Assembly: GCA_963921195.1 (NCBI GenBank)
Contig: OY992537.1
Location: 56,630,313 to 56,694,312 of the forward strand
Direction of reading: 5' to 3'
DNA: 64,000 nucleotides
Origin: Pegoplata infirma
Lineage: Eukaryota > Arthropoda > Insecta > Diptera > Anthomyiidae
A program made the translations under genes and the position numbers. Of the stretch, positions 56,531-64,000 are shown piece after piece. Each line of letters begins with the position of its first letter. Position 1 is the first letter of the stretch. The notes beneath the pieces are model-generated. The model did no database searches. It was given only the letters and a program-made list of their open reading frames with translations, and was not told the DNA's origin.

Positions 56531-56597
56531 CTTTTTGGTACTTTTTTATTTCTTGAGGTATAAATAAAACAAACTTTTTTGTTTTTAAATCATTACA

Positions 56598-56652
56598 TTG
56601 GTGGAGGGTATTTAAAGATTCGGCACAGCCGAATATAGCTTTCTTACTTGTT
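56598..56652 (+). mobile_element. DINE-1-like terminal fragment
   Basis: GTGGAGGGTATTTAAAGA, hairpin TTCGGCACAGCCGAA, then TAGCTTTCTTACTTGTTT. This is only the 3' terminus of the element. Confidence 0.75.
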
Positions 56653-57169
56653 TTTTGTTTAAAAAGTTTTATCGTAAACTTTTGCTATTTATTTTAGCCA
56701 CAAAAATGTTTTTCTTAAATATTTTTTTTTTTCAGAAAACTTTAAATTTCTTTTTTAATTATTTTCGAGTACAAGTCTTACACAATTTGAGGTTTCTAAA
56801 ATGCTGTCAAGTTATTCCTTCATTTTATTTTTGGTTTATTTTCTTTTTAATCTGTTAAAATAATATTATTATTTTTTTTTTTTGTAAACCAAAAATTAAA
56901 AAGAAATTAGGTTATGTTTATCTTGTATTTTCCACAACAAACAACTGTAAAATGACACTCAAATAAAATGCAGTTGTATATGAGTATTTAACAAAATTTC
57001 TTTTTGAACTAAATTATACACCATATGGATGAAGATATTTTTTATTCAGGTCAATGTATTGATGTAGTGAGAATTAAAAATTTATGTTAAAATGAATTTG
57101 ATGGTTTAATATTTAAAAATATATATATTTTTTTGCATTTCATGTAAGAATGGATTAGATGTGATCTGT
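56653..57169. other. Anonymous AT-rich DNA
   Basis: No recognisable feature. A 67-codon ORF (56655-56858) is not credible. Confidence 0.3.
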
Positions 57170-57855
57170 TAAAAATTGTCCAAATATATTTGAAAATTGT
57201 CCAAATGTATTTTAAAATTGTCCAAATACATTTTAAAATTTCCAAATGTATGTATTTTAAAAATTTCCAAATGTATTTTAAAATTTTCCAATTGTATTTT
57301 AAAATTTTCCAAATGTATTTTCAAAACTGTCCAAATAAATGTATTTTAAAATAAATTTGGACAATTTTGAAAATACATTTGGGAAATTTTAAACTTCATT
57401 TGGACAATTTTGAAATACATTTGGCCAATTTTAAAATACATTTGGAAAGTTTTAAACTACATTTCGACAATTTTGAAATACATTTCAACAATTTTAAAAT
57501 ACATTTGAAAAGTTTTAAACTACATTTCGCTGCTAGCCTATGAGTCTGGGGGTCGTGGGTTCGATTCCCACCAGAGGCCTTGGTCTGTTTCGCTACAACG
57601 AGACGAAGGTCATTGTTACCAGTTCTCAGTTAGGTAAAATTAGTATATGATTTGTAATTATATGGTAATTCTTAATAAAATAAAATAAAAATAAAATACA
57701 TTTGGATAATTTTAAAATACAATTGGACAATTTTAAAATATATTTGGACAATTTTAAAATACATTTGGAATAATTTTAAAATACAATTGGACAATTTTAA
57801 AATATATTTGGATAATTGTAAAATATATTTGGACATTTTTAAAATACAATTGGAA
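57170..57855. repeat. TTGTCCAAATGTATTTTAAA repeats flanking a tRNA-like module
   Basis: 57170-57350 has direct copies of AATTGTCCAAATGTATTTTA. 57350-57525 and 57690-57855 have the complement (TAAAATACATTTGGACAATT). The tRNA-derived module lies between the last two. It looks like a foldback/MITE built of a 20-25 bp repeat. Confidence 0.65.
57526..57640 (+). repeat. tRNA-derived module with a perfect T-arm
   Basis: GTGGGTTCGATTCCCAC at 57555-57571 forms a 5 bp stem with a 7 nt TTCGATT loop, exactly a T-arm with B box. The A-box half is poor (CTAGCCTATGAG), so a functional tRNA is not called. The tail 'GAGGCCTTGGTCTGTTTCGC' is SINE-like. Confidence 0.6.
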
Positions 57856-58046
57856 ATGGTGTAGTGAGTGTAGTGGAAATGGTGTAGGGTGACAGCCATT
57901 TTTCAAAACTTCGAATTTCAAGGAGTGCACCCCAATTTTTTTTTTACATTTGGCCTAAAAATGTTATGCTAAAAATTTCAGCCAAATCGGTCAACGTTAA
58001 CATGAGGCGCATCGAGGTCAAAGGTCAAAAACACGAAAATAGATGG

Positions 58047-59996
58047 GGCATTCCATGTGAAATCGGACACTTTAAAAATTTTTTTTTTTATATTTTTCCA
58101 ATTTGTTTACAGTTTTTAGTACCCTTCGAAAACTCCTTCGTGGTAAATTTTCAGATTTTTTGATGACCCGTTCAAAAGATATCGAATTTTTAAAAATTGG
58201 TAGTTTGTTCCTTTACTCAAAATTCTTTTAATCATAACTTCTTCAATAATGGTCCAAATTAAAAATTTTTTTTTTCAAAATTTTTGTTTTTTTACTTACT
58301 TTCTAAAACAAAAATCACAAAAAATTCTTAAAAGCGCTCTAGTATGCGATTTTTAAGTTTTATAATTTAAATCTCATTTTTGAAAATGTTTGTACTCTTC
58401 GATTTTTTTGAAACTTTTTTGTGTAAAACTTCTATCAATTCCACAAATTTTTTGCCCAGGAACATCGTGGGATAACGATTATTACTATTTTTTAAAATTT
58501 TTTGAAAAAATTTAATTGTAATTTTCCAATCTTAAAATCACTTCTACTGCTCCAATGGTGCGTCATAGAGGGGTCCTTTATAAGACCGGCCCCCATTAAT
58601 TTTTACGTCTTAACATTTCTTTGAAACAAACTAATACCCTATCTCCAATTTCTAAGGGTGCTCCCACACAATACGACATTTTTTAAAATTTGTTCCAACC
58701 GCTCTAACTGCCCAAATAGTGCCCTCAGAGCAACAAAATGTATGACCGACCCACAATATTTTTTTAGTCCAAACATTTTCCCTGAACACACCTACCTTCT
58801 ATCTTTAACTATTAAGGCGGTCCCCATACAATTTTTTTTATTTTTTGTAAATTTGTTTTATTTAATCAGATTCTACCAGTCCAATGGTGCGTCCGAGAGG
58901 GGTCATTAGTGAGACCGACCCTCATTTATTTTTACCATACACCATTTTTTTTTAAATATACCTACGCCCTATCTCCACTTCCTAAGTAGGCTCCCATACA
59001 AAATTACATTTTTATAAAATTTGGTCCAACTTTTATTTGTATGGGAGCCTACTTAGGGAGTGGAGATAGGGCATAGGTATGTTTAAAAAAAATGTTGTAG
59101 GGCAAAAATAAATGGGGGTCGGTCTCACTAATGACCCCTCTAGGACGCACCATTAGACCGGTAGAAGCTGATTAAATAACACAAATTTACAAAAAATAAA
59201 AAAAAATGTATGGGGACCGCCTTAATAGTTAAAGATAAAGGGTAGGTGTGTTCAGAGAAAATGTTTGGACTAAAAAAATTGTGGGTCGGTCACACATTTT
59301 GTTGCTCTAAGGGCACTATTAGGGCAGTTAGAGCGGTTGGAGCAAATTTAAAAAAATGTCGTTTTGTGTGGGAGCCCTCTTAGGAATTGGAGATAGGGTA
59401 TTAGTTTGTTCCAAAGAAATGTTAAGACGTAAAAATTAATGGGGGTCGGTCTTATAAAGGACCCTTCTATGACGCACCATTGGAGCAGTAAAAATGATTT
59501 TAAGATTGTAAAATTACAATAAATTTTTTTTTAAAAAATTTTAAAAAATATTAATAATCGTTAACCCACGATCCTCCTGGGCAAAAAATTTGTAGAATCG
59601 ATAGAAGTTTTACACAAAAAAATTTCAAAAAAATCGAAGAGTACAAACATTTTCAAAAATGAGATTTAAATTTTAAAACTTAAAAATCGCATACTAGAGC
59701 GCTTTTAAGAATTTTTTGCGTTTTTTTTTTAAAGGTACGTAAAAAAACAAAAATTTTGAAAAAAAAAATTAAAATTTGGACCATTATTGAAGAAGTTATA
59801 AGTAAAAGAAGTTTGAGTAAAAGAACAAACTACCAATTTTTAAAAATTCTATATCTTTTGAACGGGTCATGAAAAAAATCTAAAAATTTACCACGAAGGA
59901 GTTTTCGAGGGGTACTAAAAACTGTAAAACAAATTGGGAAAATCTAAAAAAAAATTTCAAAGTGTCCGATTTGACATGGAATGCCCCATAATTATA
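58047..59996. mobile_element. Foldback element A, near-complete 1.95 kb hairpin
   Basis: The arms are about 950 bp each and nearly complementary along their whole length, with a loop of about 30 bp at 59003-59034 (GGCTCCCATACAAA ... TTTGTATGGGAGCC). The ends are GGGGCATTCCATGTGAAATC and GATTTGACATGGAATGCCCC. Apparent ORFs on both strands (for example 58658-58909) are mirror products of the arms. I recognise no transposase. Confidence 0.85.
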
Positions 59997-61153
59997 TTAA
60001 CACTTTTTTACCCGGGTAATCATAAATTGCATATTACATTATATCTCATCTGATTTAATTATATACAATCAGATGCAATCATATATCATCAGATCAAAAC
60101 AGGTCAGATAAGAACAAATCGAAATCTTTATTTTGTGATATTCACTTAATTTTTGACTAAAAATTAGTGAACTCTTTGTAAAAACTACACAATTAAAATT
60201 TCTCTTAAACATTTATTTTAAATTAAAATTTATAGTTTCATTTAAAAAAATTTTCCCACACTTAATCTAAGTTTTTATTATTTCATACCTCCTTCTATTT
60301 TATTTTTTTTGTCCTAAATCATTATGATGATGATCTTAAAATAACATTGACATACATGTCAGAGGAGTCTACATATAACTACTACTACTACTTGTTGTTT
60401 GACAATGTCGACAAACACTTCTTGGGCAGCACGTCGTTTGCTGTTTCAGTTATTTTTGAACACACGTTGAGACCAACGCTACAGGAGTTTTGTATAATTC
60501 AACTCCTTCGATTAGACGTAAGTCAAAGACTACTAGTCATGTGAGTAAGAAGAAAGAAAATTTTACAAGACACAAATAAAATAAAAAAAAATATAAAAGA
60601 AATAAAATACATCCATCTAACTAACGATATGACAACATATGAATTTAAAATGAATTGTTGTCTGATTTATAGCAATTCGAAGAGGATGCGCCATATGAAA
60701 ACAACACGTACTTATTTCGGTTTTATATTCTTAAATTTTTTTTTTCGTTTCTTTATTTTTTTATAAATTTCGTTACACCCAAACAATCATACACATACGG
60801 GTACTTTGCCGTCAACACAACTCACTCCAAGTTTTTTTTTTTTGTGTTTTTAAAAAATATACCAAGCAAACAAGCAGACTCAATTTAGACTCCAAAATGG
60901 GCTCCAAAAACATAACAAGAAATTCAAATTTTTGTATGAAAGTGGTTCATCCAAAAGAGCCTTATTTTTGGATTCCAAAATGAGTCTGGGAATTGAGCGT
61001 GTGAGGGGAAATTTCCCTCCTATATTGGAGCCTTTAGAGACTCATTTTTGAGCATTTTTTGGATCGTTAATGTATGGTCTTTTGGTTTCTAATATTTTTA
61101 ATCTTTATTGATAAAATAATAGACTTTTTAAATGTTTTATCTCATATTTTATT
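59997..61153. other. Unique-looking intronic DNA
   Basis: 60010-60130 has ATCAGAT-type words resembling CCCGAG MITEs, starting ACCCGGGTAATC. 60330-60545 is less AT-biased and holds a 65-codon ORF with no motif. 60880-61060 repeats 'TTTGGA..CCAAAATG' phrases seen again at 62030-62290. Confidence 0.35.
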
Positions 61154-61157
61154 TTAA

Positions 61158-61663
61158 CCCATTCCTGCCTGCCCATAGATCGGCTCGTACGATTTTGATG
61201 AAATTTTGACATGTGTTCCTGGAAGACCACAGAAGTTGCTAGAAAAAATAAAAAAAAATTTACCTCAGCTCCGACCTGAGATATGACATGGGTATTATGC
61301 CGTGTAATTTTTTACTTTTATTTTTTGTTTGAGCTGAAAGGGGTCTAAAAAGTTTCTATTGGGTGTCAAAATAACTCCGATAAATTTTCGTGAAAACCAA
61401 AATTGTCCTTACCCCCCCCGCATCACGTTTTAGGTGCATTTTTTTACCTAATTTTCGATTAAAAAAATCTTCGATTTTTGTCAGTGAAAAACAAAAGTTA
61501 AACAAAATAAAAAAAAATCTTGTTAAATGTTCACATTTAGCCCAATTTCTTCTCTTTTTTATGAAAAAAGAATCAGCCCGATATCTTCCATCTAGCCCGC
61601 GCAAAATTTTTTTAAGTATCAACACTTTTTTGGGTATTTAAATACCCATTAGGCAGGAATGGG
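61158..61663. mobile_element. piggyBac-type MITE, TTAA duplication
   Basis: TTAA|CCCATTCCTGCCT ... AGGCAGGAATGGG|TTAA. The 13 bp terminal repeats are perfect, and TTAA lies at 61154-61157 and 61664-61667. CCC/GGG termini with TTAA duplication are diagnostic of the piggyBac superfamily. 506 bp. The overlapping ORFs on opposite strands (61356-61625, 61390-61641) are not credible genes. Confidence 0.9.
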
Positions 61664-61667
61664 TTAA

Positions 61668-64000
61668 TAATGTTCAATACAAATTTATAATAAAAATAAA
61701 TTAAAAGCAAGAAACGTTACGGTTGACAAACGCTTTCTCCTAGACTCCTGTTATTGTTGTTGTAGCAGCATGCTGGTTGACAGTCCTTGGTTAGTGCTGC
61801 TGAGGCTCCGAGTAGATCCGACTGTCGTGGAATTGACTCCCATCCTCCTGTACTTACAAGCGGTGTTATTCGTGATATTTTTGATGATTTTATTTTGTAG
61901 ATTCTATATTCGTTTTACAATTACATATATTATGACCAGAAATTAAATGCGTGCAGGAAAAAATTGATTTTATTTATTTTGAGAATTTTTGACTTAAAAT
62001 TCTTTTTTGTTTTCAAAACAATAATTTGTAGGCTCCAAAATGAATAATTTTTTGTAGTCTTTTTGGAGTGTTAAAAAAACAGTTTAATTTTTCCACTTTT
62101 TAGAGTCATTTTAAACTCAATTTTTTTTAAAAAAAATTTCCCTTCCATTTTGGAGTCTTTTTGGACGCATTTTAGATGGCTCCTTTTTAAATAAAATAAA
62201 GGAGCGTTTTATGACGAACAAAATTTAAACTTCAAATAAAAGTTTCATATATGAATCTTTTTTGACTCCAAAATATGTGTGCACCGAAAACTATACATTT
62301 TTGTACTCATTTTAAAGCCAAAAATTTTGAGGGCTCTATCTTTTGTTAGCTGGGTATTAAAAAATATTGTACTGTTAAGTTCAGTTGTGCCGAATTTTAA
62401 ATATCCTATATTCAAAAAATTAATTCGGTGGATGATAATACATATAAAGTGTAAGATGGACCCAGAAAAAAAATTGAATAATGAGTTGTCAGGAGTAACG
62501 GCAGACTTTAAAAAATAAATTTGTTAAATTACTAAAAAAGTCTGTAATTTGACGGGACAGGTTTTGTACGCTTTAAGTATTAGAAATTCCTAAAACTCTT
62601 TTTTTCTGAATATTCTGTTTCGATGGAGGATCCTACATACTAAACTTATAGTTTTTATGACCATTTTTTTCAGGAAATCAGAAAAGTACCACAGTAGGTA
62701 CTCTTTTTTACCCTCTTATGTTTTTTCCACTGGATGAACCTATATTTCAAATTCCAGGTTTCGATATCCATTTTTTAGGAGAAAAAAAAGTATCAAATTT
62801 CAATGATCAATATTTCAGGAGAATACAAAAAGTACCAAAGTACAAAATTTTAAGTTTTCCACAAAAAATTTTTCAAAAAAGCAAAGAGTACAAACATTTA
62901 TAAATATAATATTTAAACTTAAAAATCGCATAATAGAACACAGTAAAGGACATTTGTTTTAAGTTTGTAAATAAAATTGAATTTGGACCATTTGTGAGAA
63001 GTTATCACAGAAAAAATATCGTGAAATCAAAAGTAACTAAATATATTGTTAGTAACTAATTTCTAATTCAACAACGTTTTTAATTGTATCAGCAATGTTG
63101 TTAATGTGACAAAAATCCAATTTAATTTCCAATTAAATGCATCAATTAAAATCATTGTTAAAAACACACAAAATGCTCATTGATAACACAGACACTTTAT
63201 AAACTCATTTAATGAAGCACAAATATATCGAGGGCCTATATTCAAAACCCTCTATCTTCCATTTTCACGAAAATGACTTTTTGATGGCAAAATATTCAGT
63301 AAAACGGCCCTCATCTATGGTGTAAAATTCAGAACAAAAATATTTTTTTTTTGCTATTTTATTTGCATTTTTGGTTTTCTCTATCTCTTACACAATTAAT
63401 TTTTCTAAATGCAAAACCATAGAGGGTTAATTTAATTTTAATTAATTTATAAATATTTTTTTGGAATAATTTCATCATGCATTACATGTTTTCATACTAA
63501 TTTTTGCATGCTGAACATGAATTGTCAACAAAATTCCAGAATCAAGATTTTGGTCCACTGATGCTAATTTTTTCTCCAAATTCTTGTTTGATTTTTTTGA
63601 AAAATAAGGCTCAAAATTTGGATGTCTTGTGAACATCATGAAACAAAAATTTTAATCTTAAAAATCGCGATGCTGTCCACAGCATCTGTGGACCAAAATC
63701 GCGTTTTTAATTTTGTTACTGTTTTTTACATAACATACTCAACAGTTTGTCAACTTTTGATTTGAATTCGGTAAAAAAATATTTTTTGTCTCAAAAATTA
63801 GCACCTGTGGACCAAAACCGCGATTTTGGAATTTTTTATAAGCCGTTATCATTAATAAATCACGTTAAAAATTTACCGATGTCGTAAATGAAATCATAAT
63901 TCATTTTTATTAAAATGCAAAACCCTCTATCTGATAATTTTCATTCATGTACTTAATATTTTTGAGAAACAAAACCCTCTATCTATCCTCTAAAATCCCC
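61668..64000. other. Intronic DNA with several eroded repeats
   Basis: 61740-61855 is a less AT-rich block ('TGTTGTTGTAGCAGCATGCT', 'GAGTAGATCCGACTGTCGTG') that looks like a dispersed fly repeat. About 62375-62400 has a DINE-1 hairpin scrap. 62620-62700 resembles the complement of the 54697-55560 unit. 63240-64000 repeats AAAACCCTCTATCT (63247, 63920, 63972) and holds two copies of TGTGGACCAAAA.CGCG. No gene is supported. Confidence 0.4.

Larger units (their letters stand above)
52788..56540 (+). mobile_element. Possible Helitron-like element with internal tandem arrays
   Basis: The start TCTATATATATAAAAGAG at 52788 resembles the TC-A/T start seen in many nonautonomous animal Helitrons. Its body ('AGAAACTTGAAATTTGGACT') is split by an hAT-like element at 52892-54688 and continues in the tandem repeat at 54697-55560. 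I could not identify a CTRR/hairpin end, so the right limit and the class are uncertain. Confidence 0.4.
9397..64000 (-). other. Presumed giant Trim9 intron, more than 54 kb
   Basis: The acceptor at 9397-9398 is clear. No upstream exon (B-box, RING) was recognised in the rest of the window, so this is inferred to be one intron running off the right edge. It contains all satellites and transposons listed above 9397. A short exon, a 5' UTR exon or an unrelated nested gene could have been missed by eye in the unique stretches. Confidence 0.55.

Noticed and set aside
57526..57640. Functional tRNA gene
   Set aside because: Only the T-arm half is convincing; acceptor, D and anticodon arms do not pair by eye.
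58658..58909. 83-codon ORF (and mirror ORF at 787-999)
   Set aside because: It lies in foldback arms and appears in inverse form elsewhere; not under coding constraint that I can see.
60347..60544. 65-codon ORF in a less AT-rich segment
   Set aside because: The tyrosine run comes from (CTA)n and no splice borders fit a Trim9 exon.
61356..61641. Overlapping ORFs on both strands
   Set aside because: Inside a 506 bp piggyBac-type MITE with no transposase similarity.

Overview
This is an AT-rich, repeat-dominated eukaryotic window with almost no protein-coding DNA. It looks like intronic sequence from a brachyceran fly, probably a calyptrate such as a blowfly or house-fly relative. The organism call is an inference. 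It rests on many DINE-1/INE-1-like (Helentron) repeats with the fly-type 'ATACCCTC...GTCY microsatellite...TTCGGC-GCCGAA' layout, on long A/T-rich introns, and on a fly Trim9-like gene fragment.

The only host gene I can support lies on the minus strand at the left end. Three short exons (9301-9396, 3791-3922, 3615-3716) have clean AG/GT splice borders, are all in phase 0, and join into a continuous 110-residue segment. It matches the coiled coil and start of the COS region of the TRIM9/MADD-2 E3 ubiquitin ligase. The first and second exons are separated by a 5.4 kb intron full of transposons, and the second and third by a 74 bp intron. I found no further exon upstream, so 9397 to the end of the window is best read as one intron of more than 54 kb. 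Downstream exons should lie beyond position 1 of the window and upstream (RING/B-box) exons beyond 64000.

Layout: 1-3614, foldback and TA-flanked nonautonomous elements downstream of the last visible exon. 3923-9300, intron with a LINE fragment, DINE-1 copies and a hairpin element. 9397-17900, DINE-1 dimer, tRNA-like modules and MITEs. 17926-21475, a four-deep nest of transposons. 21500-34800, more DINE-1 copies, MITEs and a short LINE tail. 34855-48935, about 10.3 kb of a 31-32 bp satellite in two opposite-facing blocks. 50148-51903, a LINE with an open reverse-transcriptase ORF. 52790-56530, a possible Helitron carrying an hAT-like insertion and two tandem arrays. 57170-59996, a tRNA-like module and a 1.95 kb foldback. 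61158-61663, a piggyBac-type MITE. The rest is anonymous intronic DNA.

The clearest biology here is transposon dynamics. Many insertions can be delimited to the base because target-site duplications or uninterrupted sister copies are visible in the same window. The least expected observations are tRNA-like Pol III modules sitting at the centres of MITE-like elements, a CCCGAG-type MITE family with non-identical 2 bp target duplications, and inverted satellite arrays inside a single presumed intron whose transcript could fold into double-stranded RNA.
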